NCBI GenBank assembly: GCA_002694885.1
Contig: NZNM01000082.1
Span: 1 to 48,697 of the forward strand
Direction: 5' to 3'
DNA length: 48,697 nucleotides
Origin: Opitutaceae bacterium
Lineage (GTDB): Bacteria > Verrucomicrobiota > Verrucomicrobiia > Opitutales > Opitutaceae
In this document: positions 1 through 8,130 of the stretch, in pieces
Layout: each line of letters begins with the position of its first letter
Position numbering within the stretch: the first letter of the stretch is position 1
The notes under the pieces: generated by a model
Told to the model about the DNA's origin: nothing
Database searches by the model: none
Seen by the model: only the letters and a program-made list of their open reading frames with translations
Program-made: the position numbers and the translations under genes

Positions 1-2
1 AT

Positions 3-155
3 CGGTTTCCGGAACGGTTTAGCGCATTAAAAAAGCGATTCCGGAATATGCGTTTTAAAGATGGTCCCTCAGAGGTCGTTTACGATCTTGTCGATTTGGC
101 CCATGGCGCTCTGCCCGAACGAGAACGCCCAATGCTGAAAGTTGTTGGCGAGTAA
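3..155 (+). CDS. 3' end of an unidentified protein (partial)
   Basis: An open frame enters from the left edge and ends at TAA 153-155, giving the last 50 residues of a protein that starts outside the window. The tail is charged (Arg, Lys, Glu rich) and carries no motif I recognise. The next gene, a glycosyltransferase, begins 19 bases downstream on the same strand, so co-transcription is likely and a role in surface polysaccharide synthesis is possible. That is inference from position only. Nothing in the visible residues proves that this is a glycosyltransferase. Confidence 0.4.
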   Translation, partial: RFPERFSALKKRFRNMRFKDGPSEVVYDLVDLAHGALPERERPMLKVVGE

Positions 156-174
156 TTCGGTTCGCGCAAAGCGA

Positions 175-1368
175 ATGCGTATTCTCTATGTGGCGACAAC
201 GTTTCCGGTATATTCGGAGACCTTTTTGCGGCGAGAAGTTCGAGCCCTTAGAGCTCTGGGCGCAAATTTGAGAATCGTTTCGCTGCACAAGGGTGATTTG
301 AAATTCGAAGGCCTGGAAATCGATCGATTCCATAAGCTTGAATTGCTCAAGCTGTTTTACCTTCTCCCGTTGTTGATTCTATTTCGACCAGTCTTCTTCT
401 GGGACCATTGGAAGCAGCTTTTTCGGAGGCGTCCAAGAAGCTGGATAAATTTTTGGGAGAATCTATTGGGATTGGGTGCTGCTATTGTTAGGGAGCGTGA
501 TCTCAAGTTGGACAGGCCGGACGTAATCCACTGCGTGTGGTCAAGCGCGCCTGCGGCATTTGGTTGGCTGAGCTCCAGTTTTTTAGGTCGGCCCTATTCG
601 ATCGGCGCTCATGCGTACGACGTTTTCGAGAAAGGCGGTGATTGGCTGCTACCTCTTAAAGCTGAAAGCGCTGCGTTCATCCATACATCGACGGAATCTG
701 CTCGATCCGCTCTTTCCAAAATTGTAGATAAAAATAAGATACAGCTGATTCGAAGAGGTCTGAACAGGTTTCCGGAATTCAAGCGACTTAGAGAGTGTAG
801 ATCACGATTGAGAATCGTCTGTGTTGCCCGTCTCGTTGAGAAAAAGGGATTTCCCTATCAGCTAGATATCTATGAAGCTCTCCGCGATTCAGGGATCGAT
901 TTTGAAGTTGGGATTGTTGGCGAAGGTCCATTGAGAAAGAATTTGTCTGTGGAAATCAGAAACCGGGGATTTTCCGATAGGATACTATTGAAAGGAAGGC
1001 TTTCTGCGGAGGAGACTTTAAGCCAGATCGCGTGGGCTGACGCTTTAATTCATACCGGGATCATCGCTCGTAGCGGGGACAGGGATGGTCTGCCAAATGT
1101 TATTCCTGAAGCCATGGCTTCAGGGACTATAATCGTAGCGTCCCCGGTATCAGGTGTCATTGAGGCGATCGAGGACGAACAAAATGGTTTTCTGGCAGAA
1201 GTGGAAAACCGATCGAGATGGGTTGAATGCTTCAAACATATTCAGCAGGATGATGCGATGTGCCAGAGACTTCGAGGGGAAGGCCGAGAATGGGTCGAGC
1301 GCGAGTTTTCGGCCCGAAAGAATACAGGTAGGCTTTTGGAGTTACTATCGGAAATTTCGAAAAGCTAG
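175..1368 (+). CDS. GT4-family glycosyltransferase
   Basis: A retaining glycosyltransferase of about 397 residues that transfers a sugar from a nucleotide-sugar donor, probably in exopolysaccharide or lipopolysaccharide synthesis at the cytoplasmic face of the membrane. The N-terminus (MRILYVATTFPVYSETF) is the beta-alpha-beta start of a GT-B fold. The donor-binding half begins near residue 211 (RLRIVCVARLVEKKG). The usual E-x7-E pair appears as D304-x7-E312 in DGLPNVIPEAMASG, a conservative change of the first Glu. I chose ATG 175 because the fold starts there; a TTG at 142 would add 11 residues and overlap the preceding gene. The acceptor and donor sugars cannot be read from the sequence. 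A second GT4 gene follows after 112 bases. Confidence 0.85.
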   Translation: MRILYVATTFPVYSETFLRREVRALRALGANLRIVSLHKGDLKFEGLEIDRFHKLELLKLFYLLPLLILFRPVFFWDHWKQLFRRRPRSWINFWENLLGLGAAIVRERDLKLDRPDVIHCVWSSAPAAFGWLSSSFLGRPYSIGAHAYDVFEKGGDWLLPLKAESAAFIHTSTESARSALSKIVDKNKIQLIRRGLNRFPEFKRLRECRSRLRIVCVARLVEKKGFPYQLDIYEALRDSGIDFEVGIVGEGPLRKNLSVEIRNRGFSDRILLKGRLSAEETLSQIAWADALIHTGIIARSGDRDGLPNVIPEAMASGTIIVASPVSGVIEAIEDEQNGFLAEVENRSRWVECFKHIQQDDAMCQRLRGEGREWVEREFSARKNTGRLLELLSEISKS

Positions 1369-1480
1369 AATAGTTGAGAGCGCTAGCAGGCAATTGAATC
1401 ACGGACAGTGACGTGTCTGTTCATAACTATATTCTTGAAGCCTCTCGTGTTGAGCTTAAGCTAGAGAACGTAGAAAAACG

Positions 1481-2566
1481 ATGATCAAAGGCAGGGTATT
1501 ATACGATGTCACAAAGGCTTGCAAACAACGGCAGAAGTCAGGCATCGCTAGGGTTTCCAATTGCTTGAAACGGGAATTGAAACGCGCTTTGACCGACCAT
1601 TTTGTTGAAGTCGTTTGGGATGATCGTTCCGAGACAATCAAGCCTCGCGAGAAAAAAGCGGAATGGAGTATTGAGCCAGGGGATGTCTTTGTTACTTGCG
1701 AGCTATTTTGCGAGTTCGAGCGAGTGGGGATAGAAGGCTTTTTGAGAGAGTTTCCAGGACGAACGTATGGAATATTTCATGACGCTATACCATTGCAATT
1801 TCCAGAGTTCACTTGGCCCCATAGTGTTCAGAGGCATCCGAGTTACATGAAGATGCTTTCGATGTTTAGTGGCGTGTTCGCCGTATCGAACCACAGCGCC
1901 ATTCAACTTGAGGAGTATTGGGAGTGGCTTGAGCTAGAGAAAGCTCCCTCGGTGAGGTCTATACAACTGGGATGCGATGGCGTGTTCGATGAATGGTCTC
2001 CACCCAAAAGGGAGATTGGAGATCCGCTTCGAATACTTACGCTCGCCATTATTGAAACGAGAAAAGGGCAGGACATTGCGATTGAGGCCGCCAAAAAGCT
2101 TTGGGACGAGGGTAGCGATTTTCGTTACGACTTCGTTGGGAGGACAAATCCTTATTTTGGAAAGGATATTGAACGATCGTTGAAGCGATATGCAAAGAAA
2201 GGCTATCCAGTTGCAGTTCATGGACAGCTTGGAGATGCGGATTTGCAGCGAGTATTCGGCGAGGTGGATTTGGTCATACTTCCCTCCTTGGCTGAGGGAT
2301 GCGGTTTGCCACTATTGGAGTCATTGTGGAAAGGCGTTCCTACGCTAAGTAGTTCTCTGCACTCGATTAGAGAAAACGCGCGCTTTGGTGGATGCCTGCT
2401 TTTCAATCGAGGCGATGGAAGGGACCTCGTCAATAAGCTCAGAAGCTTGATCGAGAATCCATCTGAACTAGAAGCTTTGAAAGCAAGCATTCGCTCTGAA
2501 GCGCTTCCAAGGTGGAGTTCAACAGCTACGGATATCGTCGATTATTTGGAGACAGATGGAGCTTGA
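1481..2566 (+). CDS. GT4-family glycosyltransferase
   Basis: A 361-residue GT-B fold glycosyltransferase. The N-terminal half contains GIARVSN and a GIFHDAIPLQ segment, both typical of the WlbH/mannosyltransferase-like subgroup of GT4. The C-terminal donor domain starts near residue 188 and carries a complete E272-x7-E280 motif (AEGCGLPLLES), the nucleotide-sugar binding signature. It most likely extends a surface glycan together with the preceding GT4 gene (112-base gap, same strand). It converges on the minus-strand oxoamine synthase, with 24 bases between the two stop codons and no clear terminator there. Sugar specificity is unknown. Confidence 0.85.
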   Translation: MIKGRVLYDVTKACKQRQKSGIARVSNCLKRELKRALTDHFVEVVWDDRSETIKPREKKAEWSIEPGDVFVTCELFCEFERVGIEGFLREFPGRTYGIFHDAIPLQFPEFTWPHSVQRHPSYMKMLSMFSGVFAVSNHSAIQLEEYWEWLELEKAPSVRSIQLGCDGVFDEWSPPKREIGDPLRILTLAIIETRKGQDIAIEAAKKLWDEGSDFRYDFVGRTNPYFGKDIERSLKRYAKKGYPVAVHGQLGDADLQRVFGEVDLVILPSLAEGCGLPLLESLWKGVPTLSSSLHSIRENARFGGCLLFNRGDGRDLVNKLRSLIENPSELEALKASIRSEALPRWSSTATDIVDYLETDGA

Positions 2567-2590
2567 ATCGGTAGAAGGGCTTGTTTCCGC

Positions 2591-3787
2591 CTATAGCTTT
2601 TCTGCCGCATATCGAATCGCGTCCTCGATGATGTCAAAATCCGCATCATCATGCCTGGCTGAGATGGCTGTTCGCACGAGATCCTTGCCGGGAGGAACTC
2701 CAGGAGCGGTTGCAAAAATGGCGAACACGCCTTTTTCTTTGAGGCGTTTCCAGAAGTAGTAGGCCTTTTCACGGTCACCGATTATGATGGGGATGGCGGG
2801 AGTTTCGCTTTCCCATGTATCCAAACCAAGATCTTTAAGGAAGGCTTTGTAGCGGTGGGTATTGCTCCAAAGTCTTTCGAGCCATTCGGGTTCCTCTTGC
2901 ATTACTTGAAGCGCTGCTTGGGCGGCGGCCGCTTGGCAAGGCGATAGGGCTGCGCTGAATATGACTTGTTTCGAATGCGTTCGCAAATAATCGATAGCAG
3001 CTCGGTCTCCAGCTACGAATCCGCCCGTGCTGCCGAGTGATTTGGAAAGGCTTCCAGTGATGATATCTACCCGATCAACCAAATCAAAATGATCAGCTGT
3101 TCCGCGTCCTTGATTACCTAATACACCTAGCCCGTGAGCGTCGTCCATGATAAGAAAGCCGTCGTTTTCCTCGGCAATCTCGACGAATTTCGGCAGGTCG
3201 CATATATGGCCTTCCATGGAATAGATGCCTTCGATAGCGATAATCTTCGCGGCTTTGGGGTCGAGCTCATGAATGAGGGTCTTAAGATGTTCTGGTCTGT
3301 TGTGACTAAATCGCTCCACTTCTGCCATGGAAAGTCGAATTCCATCCCAGACACTAGAATGCATATTCTTATCAACTAGGACGACATCTCCTCGCTGAGC
3401 GAATCCAGTTATTGAAGACATGCAAGACAGGTAGCCTGCTGAGGAGACGTGACAGGCTTCTTTTCCAAGAAAGTCTGCGAGTTTTTCCTCGAGCTCTATA
3501 TGAAAGCGCCTACCTCCATTTGCCGATCGGGCTCCCATCGTTCCGGTGCCCCATTCTTTGAGGGCCTTGTTTCCCGCTTCAACAACTTTAGGATGGTCGT
3601 ATAGTCCCAGGTATTCATTGCTAGCGAGCATGACCAATTCTTTGCCTTCGACGGTCACGCGAGTTCCGCGCTGTTTTTCAGCGACATTGTACCAGATTTC
3701 GTAGCGGTTCCTCAGTCGAGTGAAGTCATCGGTGAGGCATCGCTGCTGAATAGGACTCTTTTTGCGGTTGAGAAAGGATTGGATCAT
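2591..3787 (-). CDS. PLP-dependent alpha-oxoamine synthase family protein (Kbl/BioF/Spt-like)
   Basis: A 398-residue fold-type I PLP enzyme. Family members condense an amino acid with an acyl-CoA and lose CO2 (glycine C-acetyltransferase, 8-amino-7-oxononanoate synthase, serine palmitoyltransferase). Seen here: ASNEYLGL near residue 55, the cofactor motif DDAHGLGVLG with D215 and H218, and the Schiff-base lysine K249 in TGSLSKSLGS. Length and motif order match the family. It is the last gene of a tight operon, only 6 bases after the GT2 gene, itself 15 bases after a polyprenyl synthase. That setting does not look like biotin or threonine metabolism; a lipid product (long-chain base type) is a reasonable guess. 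No biotin genes are in the window. The start is ATG 3787. The substrate is not determined. Confidence 0.85.
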   Translation of the reverse strand: MIQSFLNRKKSPIQQRCLTDDFTRLRNRYEIWYNVAEKQRGTRVTVEGKELVMLASNEYLGLYDHPKVVEAGNKALKEWGTGTMGARSANGGRRFHIELEEKLADFLGKEACHVSSAGYLSCMSSITGFAQRGDVVLVDKNMHSSVWDGIRLSMAEVERFSHNRPEHLKTLIHELDPKAAKIIAIEGIYSMEGHICDLPKFVEIAEENDGFLIMDDAHGLGVLGNQGRGTADHFDLVDRVDIITGSLSKSLGSTGGFVAGDRAAIDYLRTHSKQVIFSAALSPCQAAAAQAALQVMQEEPEWLERLWSNTHRYKAFLKDLGLDTWESETPAIPIIIGDREKAYYFWKRLKEKGVFAIFATAPGVPPGKDLVRTAISARHDDADFDIIEDAIRYAAEKL

Positions 3788-3793
3788 CTAAGA

Positions 3794-4687
3794 TTAGCAG
3801 TCTTTAGCAGAACTTTCAGGAATAGAAGGAAATTCGGATTCGGCAAATTTCCTCCGATTGAAGATGAGCCTGCTGAAAGCCTTCAAGGCGAGGCTTGGGT
3901 TCATTCGCCACCAGTATCTAGCGTAGCGATGGATATATTCTGCCGGCCATTCCTGGGCTCCGAATTGAGCCGTGTATTTCGACCAGCGTTTTCGAAAAAT
4001 CTCCGAGTTTTCGTCGTTGAACCGATGCCGCCCGGGCGATCGGCTTACGTGGTGACGAATGATGCTTTGGTGAGATACGAGTAGTCGATATCCTTCAGAC
4101 TTCATTTTGACGCAAAGGTCGACGTCCTCCATTCCATTGAGGTAGGCTTCATTGAAGCCGCCTAGTTTCAAAAAAAGGGAACGCTGAACCAAAATGCAGG
4201 CCGCAGTGATTGCGTTTCTTTCACTGGAGGTCTTGGGGGGCAGGCGCTTTCGATTCTTCCAGGCGTGCGTTGGCATCCCTTCCAGGTCGAAGAAAATGCC
4301 TGCATGATCGACCAAGCCCGTTTCGAAATTGCGTTGAATATTACCCACGGCTCCCACGTTTTCTTCGGAATTATGGAGCTTAATCATAGGATCTAACCAA
4401 TTTGGAGTTAGCTCCAGGTCGTTGTTTAGAAAAACAATGTAGTCTCCGGAAGCTTGGCGAGCGGCTCGATTATTTGACTTGGCGAAACCTGAATTCGCTT
4501 CGTTCGTCAGTATAATCGGTTTTCCTCGGATCGACCGCAGATAGTTTGCGGTGCCATCGGTTGATGCATCGTCGACAATGATCAACTCCTGGTTTTCGAG
4601 ATCGGTATATGCAAAAAGCGAATCGATCATCGCTCTTGTAAGCTCTACGCAATTGTGAGCGGAGATGATGAACGAAACCTCTGGCAT
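3794..4687 (-). CDS. GT2-family glycosyltransferase
   Basis: A 297-residue inverting GT-A glycosyltransferase. It shows VSFIISAHNC at the N-terminus, the nucleotide-binding VDDASTDGT (D39, D40), the metal-binding FLNNDLEL (N88-N89-D90 at the DxD position) and a downstream NGMEDVDLC with the E187-D188 pair expected for the catalytic base region. It resembles the rhamnosyl/O-antigen type GT2 proteins. No transmembrane helix is evident, so it is probably cytosolic and membrane-associated. It sits between a polyprenyl synthase (15 bases upstream) and an oxoamine synthase (6 bases downstream), which implies one transcript. It may glycosylate a lipid made by the operon, but that is inference. Confidence 0.87.
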   Translation of the reverse strand: MPEVSFIISAHNCVELTRAMIDSLFAYTDLENQELIIVDDASTDGTANYLRSIRGKPIILTNEANSGFAKSNNRAARQASGDYIVFLNNDLELTPNWLDPMIKLHNSEENVGAVGNIQRNFETGLVDHAGIFFDLEGMPTHAWKNRKRLPPKTSSERNAITAACILVQRSLFLKLGGFNEAYLNGMEDVDLCVKMKSEGYRLLVSHQSIIRHHVSRSPGRHRFNDENSEIFRKRWSKYTAQFGAQEWPAEYIHRYARYWWRMNPSLALKAFSRLIFNRRKFAESEFPSIPESSAKDC

Positions 4688-4702
4688 GCTGTTGGCGATA
4701 GG

Positions 4703-5575
4703 CTAGTGAGTGCGGTCGTTCAAGTAACCCGCTAGCTGCTTCAGGAAAGAGGCGGCGAGCGAATCGCAGATTTCGCAAGCCCGTTCCGTCAATGCGGCGA
4801 GCCGGTTTCGGGATTCTTGTAGGCCATGAACGGAAACGTAAGTCGTTTTGTTGGCTGCTGTGTCTGCTCCTACTGTTTTGCCCATGGTTTGAGAATCGCT
4901 GGTGGCATCTAAGATATCGTCCATGATCTGAAATCCGAGTCCGATGCATCGTCCGTATTCGGAAATCAATTGCCGCTGATTTCCATTGGCTCCACCGATT
5001 GCAGCCCCCATTCTGAGGCTGGCTTCTATCAAAGCAGACGTTTTGTTGAGATGAATAAACTCTAACTCTGATTCGCTCAGCGATCGACTCTCTCCTAGTA
5101 TATCTTCCATTTGGCCGCCAATCAGCTTTTGACTGCCTGCGGTGTTTGATAAGGTGGAGATCAGTTCTACCGCCAACTTAGGATCGCGTGCGTAGCGCGT
5201 GGCCAGGAGCTCGAATGCCAGGGTTTGCAGAGCGTCTCCCGCGAGGATTGCGGTAGCTTCGTCAAATCGGATGTGACAGGTGTCAACCCCTCGTCGCAGT
5301 TTGGAATCGTCCATTGCTGGCAGATCGTCATGAATCAGCGTATACGTGTGTAGGCATTCGACAGCTACGGCTGCGGGAAGGGCATCGACTCCAGATTCGA
5401 AGAGTTCGCTAGATGCCAACACAAGAGCGGGGCGTATCCGTTTGCCGCCAGCTGAAAGGCTGTAGCGCATAGCTTCGTGAATTCGCGCGGGTCGAGCGTT
5501 TTTCGCTGGTGTGATTTTGTCGATCGCGGAATCGATCCGAGCGACGAAAGCGGCTAATTTCTCTTTGAACTCCAT
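4703..5575 (-). CDS. ispA: Polyprenyl (farnesyl/geranylgeranyl) diphosphate synthase
   Basis: A trans-prenyltransferase of 290 residues that condenses isopentenyl diphosphate with an allylic diphosphate. Visible signatures are GGKRIRPAL near residue 43, the first aspartate-rich motif HDDLPAMDD (D83, D84, D89; the DDx4D form of bacterial FPP synthases), RRG just after it, and the second motif FQIMDDILD (D219, D220, D223). Its length matches IspA (about 300 residues). Product chain length is normally set by residues just before the first motif (LHTYTLIHDD here) and suggests a short product (C15-C20), but that needs an assay. It is first in an operon with a GT2 and an oxoamine synthase. A DUF4013 gene diverges 45 bases away. 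Confidence 0.9.
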   Translation of the reverse strand: MEFKEKLAAFVARIDSAIDKITPAKNARPARIHEAMRYSLSAGGKRIRPALVLASSELFESGVDALPAAVAVECLHTYTLIHDDLPAMDDSKLRRGVDTCHIRFDEATAILAGDALQTLAFELLATRYARDPKLAVELISTLSNTAGSQKLIGGQMEDILGESRSLSESELEFIHLNKTSALIEASLRMGAAIGGANGNQRQLISEYGRCIGLGFQIMDDILDATSDSQTMGKTVGADTAANKTTYVSVHGLQESRNRLAALTERACEICDSLAASFLKQLAGYLNDRTH

Positions 5576-5620
5576 GCGAAATGCGCGATTGTGTTACTGA
5601 ATTCCACACAGCTTTCCTAA

Positions 5621-6199
5621 ATGCATTCTATTGAGCAAGTCACTAAACGCCTTTCAGCCGACCGAAACTGGTTCAATAAGTGCATGTTGGGAGTCCTGTT
5701 TTCCATAATCCCATTGGTCCATTTCGTGGCGTTTGGCTATCTTTACCGCCTTTTTTTGCAGGGAAAGCGGCAAGAAGAAATTTCGCTTCCGGAGTGGAGT
5801 GATTGGAAAGAGCTGTTCGTGGATGGCTTGAAGTGCTTTTTAGTCGTTTTTCTGTTCGCTTTTGTCCCAATAGCTCTGGTCACCGCCATGGTTTCCGTAT
5901 TCCCGTGGGATTCGTTTCTGTCGCGCGTGCCGCTAGCCCCGGCGTATTTTTTCGCGGGGCCTTTAAGCTGTTCTGCTTTATATCTTTACACGCTTACGGG
6001 CGATTTTAAGAGCTGTTTCAACTTTCAAGCGATTGGAGGATTACTGAGAAAAGGCACTCAAAGGTACTGGGTACCAACCATGGCATTCCTGGGACTAACG
6101 CTGATGATACCGTTCGCCTATTTCGTCGGAGGGGTGATTTATTTCTATTTAATGGGAGATAATTTCAAGAATCTAGAACGGAAGGCCGATGGGAACTAG
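5621..6199 (+). CDS. DUF4013-like integral membrane protein
   Basis: A 192-residue membrane protein of unknown function. I see four hydrophobic segments, around residues 23-46, 72-93, 102-125 and 152-178, and a PEW-type motif in the first loop (LPEWSDWKELFVDG). That PEW signature between helices one and two is characteristic of the DUF4013 family, whose members are around 200 residues. The start is ATG 5621. It is followed after 6 bases by a second envelope protein gene, so the two are probably co-transcribed. It is transcribed divergently from ispA, and any promoter must lie in the 45-base gap between them. Confidence 0.7.
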   Translation: MHSIEQVTKRLSADRNWFNKCMLGVLFSIIPLVHFVAFGYLYRLFLQGKRQEEISLPEWSDWKELFVDGLKCFLVVFLFAFVPIALVTAMVSVFPWDSFLSRVPLAPAYFFAGPLSCSALYLYTLTGDFKSCFNFQAIGGLLRKGTQRYWVPTMAFLGLTLMIPFAYFVGGVIYFYLMGDNFKNLERKADGN

Positions 6200-6205
6200 C
6201 GCGTT

Positions 6206-6871
6206 ATGAAGCGAAAACTGCCAAAAGAGCCTTCTGCGATCGGAATGATTTTCACGGCGATTTCAGGTATCAGCCTGGGAATTTTGCTGGGAGGATTCAT
6301 TCTTATTAAGGAACCGCCTCGCAAAGTGAGGAGCCAGCCGGCTGAAAATGGAGATAGCCAGCTTGGTAAGTACGCGACTTATTTTATTCCGGGAGCCGTC
6401 GCTTCAAGCGAGTCGGCGACGGTTCGTTCGAGAATCAGTCGATTGGCTCGCCAAGTGCCTGGGTCCATTCCCTTTACGGAAATGGAGATCAATCATTACT
6501 TCAGCCAATACAAGAGTTCCGAAACCGATGAAGAGGGGAGTCCGGTGGATGTATCGCTGGCTTCGCCAAACGTCAGAATCGAAAACGATCAATTCATTCT
6601 GAGCTCGAAGATCATTCTTAATCCGAGTAAAAACAGGTTTGAAATAGTTGCCCAGGCGATTGGCCATTTCGAAAACGGTTCTAACGGAGTGGATCTAAAA
6701 GTTGATAAGCTCTATTTGAATTCCCTAGCGCTGCCGAAATTTGGCGGTTTTGTCGAAAAACTCTTTCAAGACAGTATCTCTGCGATCCCGCTGCCTACGG
6801 AAGTTGGCGATTCGCTAGGGGCGATCAAAGAGGTTGAGCTTCTGGATGATCAAATAGTTCTGGCACTCTAG
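6206..6871 (+). CDS. Hypothetical membrane-anchored protein
   Basis: A 221-residue protein that I cannot assign to a named family. Residues 12-34 form a single hydrophobic helix after a Lys/Arg-rich start, so it is probably a type II anchored protein with its bulk in the periplasm. The soluble part has a predicted beta-rich middle (FTEMEINHYFSQY, then alternating hydrophobic strands in INPSK/EIVAQAIGHF-like segments) that could bind lipid or hydrophobic ligands, but this is speculative. It starts 6 bases after the DUF4013 gene and probably shares its transcript. It converges on the minus-strand P-loop/DRTGG gene with a 63-base gap. Confidence 0.65.
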   Translation: MKRKLPKEPSAIGMIFTAISGISLGILLGGFILIKEPPRKVRSQPAENGDSQLGKYATYFIPGAVASSESATVRSRISRLARQVPGSIPFTEMEINHYFSQYKSSETDEEGSPVDVSLASPNVRIENDQFILSSKIILNPSKNRFEIVAQAIGHFENGSNGVDLKVDKLYLNSLALPKFGGFVEKLFQDSISAIPLPTEVGDSLGAIKEVELLDDQIVLAL

Positions 6872-6934
6872 GCATAGAATCCGATTTGACGGCTTAGAGT
6901 GATCTTAACTGCTGTACCCATAGAGTTTCGACGT

Positions 6935-8068
6935 TCAAAAGGAACCGACGATCTGGTTGAGATCGATATTTTCTTGTATCAGTTTTTTGATTAGCGGGAT
7001 CTTGTCGTCGTCTTCGGGTTGAGTCTTTACCGTCATGCTGTGTATCCGATAAGCAACCGTATAGCTATCGAATTCAGCTATTACCACGGGCACTCGACTG
7101 TTGTAGATTCGCTTCGCCAACTCCGCGGAAGGTTCAATGCCGCGCGTCAGTATGATCCCTGAAACAGATCCGCTACGGTCGTTGTCTTGATGCGATAAGG
7201 CGGCAATAATGATGTCTTCTCGATCACCGGGGGTAATGAGAAGAGTGTTCGGCAAAATCGCTTCCAAGAAACGCGTTGCGGTCATCGCTCCGATAATTAT
7301 GTTGTCGAAACGAGTGGTTTGAAACCTATAGTCTCGATTGAGCAGTCGGCCAGAAACACGTTTTTGAATCTGCTTTAAATTGGGGGATGCTAAGGTTTTT
7401 TCTTGCGGTAGCAATCCTAGCAGGGGAACGCCGATCCGCTTGAGAGCCCGACCGGTATAGGTACGGATATGCTCCATTTTGTCCGATTGAACTTTATTGA
7501 CAATGGCTCCGACCACTTCCACGCCCTCGCTATCGAAGAGAGCTTTGTTTAAGGCGATTTCGTCGATAGGCTGACCGATTCCGCCCCGGCTTACGATTAT
7601 CGCTTTGGCGCCGAGAAGCCTAGCGACCCGTGCATTTGAAAGGCCGAATACCGATCCGACTCCAGCGTGTCCGCTACCTTCGATTAATGTGAAATTCTTC
7701 TCCCAGGAAGTTCTGTCAAAAGCGTCGCAAACTTTGTGAACAAGCTCAGCTCCAATTTCCCCGGGCTTGTCTAGGTAGCGTTTTGTAAAGCTAGAGTCGA
7801 TAGCGATCGGACTCATGCTGGTGATCGGGACTTCGACTCGGTAGATTTTTTCCAAGAGTACGGAGTCTTCGTCGATCAATTGCCCATCGATTTTTACGAA
7901 GCGCTGTCCAACAGGTTTAATGAAACCTACCTTGCCAAATCGTTGCTGAAGAGCCGCGAACAAACCTAGGCATGTCGTCGTTTTACCATCGTTCATCCTC
8001 GTACCTGCGACGAAAATACGACGAGTGGACTCATTGTTGGGACGTGTCTTTAGTGAAACTGAGCTCAT
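6935..8068 (-). CDS. P-loop/DRTGG-domain protein (Pta N-terminal-like)
   Basis: A 377-residue protein matching the N-terminal regulatory half of long-form phosphate acetyltransferases. It has a dethiobiotin-synthetase-like P-loop domain (GTRMNDGKTT, Walker A K29; IEGSGHAGVGSV) followed by a DRTGG domain with the conserved TPGDREDIIIAAL segment near residue 280. It lacks the catalytic Pta domain; that is encoded by the gene just upstream (62-base gap, same strand). In E. coli both are fused in one 714-residue Pta, where the N-terminal part helps oligomerisation and metabolite control. Here it probably acts as a detached regulatory partner of Pta. The start is ATG 8068. Confidence 0.8.
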   Translation of the reverse strand: MSSVSLKTRPNNESTRRIFVAGTRMNDGKTTTCLGLFAALQQRFGKVGFIKPVGQRFVKIDGQLIDEDSVLLEKIYRVEVPITSMSPIAIDSSFTKRYLDKPGEIGAELVHKVCDAFDRTSWEKNFTLIEGSGHAGVGSVFGLSNARVARLLGAKAIIVSRGGIGQPIDEIALNKALFDSEGVEVVGAIVNKVQSDKMEHIRTYTGRALKRIGVPLLGLLPQEKTLASPNLKQIQKRVSGRLLNRDYRFQTTRFDNIIIGAMTATRFLEAILPNTLLITPGDREDIIIAALSHQDNDRSGSVSGIILTRGIEPSAELAKRIYNSRVPVVIAEFDSYTVAYRIHSMTVKTQPEDDDKIPLIKKLIQENIDLNQIVGSF

Positions 8069-8130
8069 CTAATTGGATCGTCGAATACTGGGGAACGGAG
8101 GAAGCTTGCTCATTCGCTGGGCGTGGTGGC

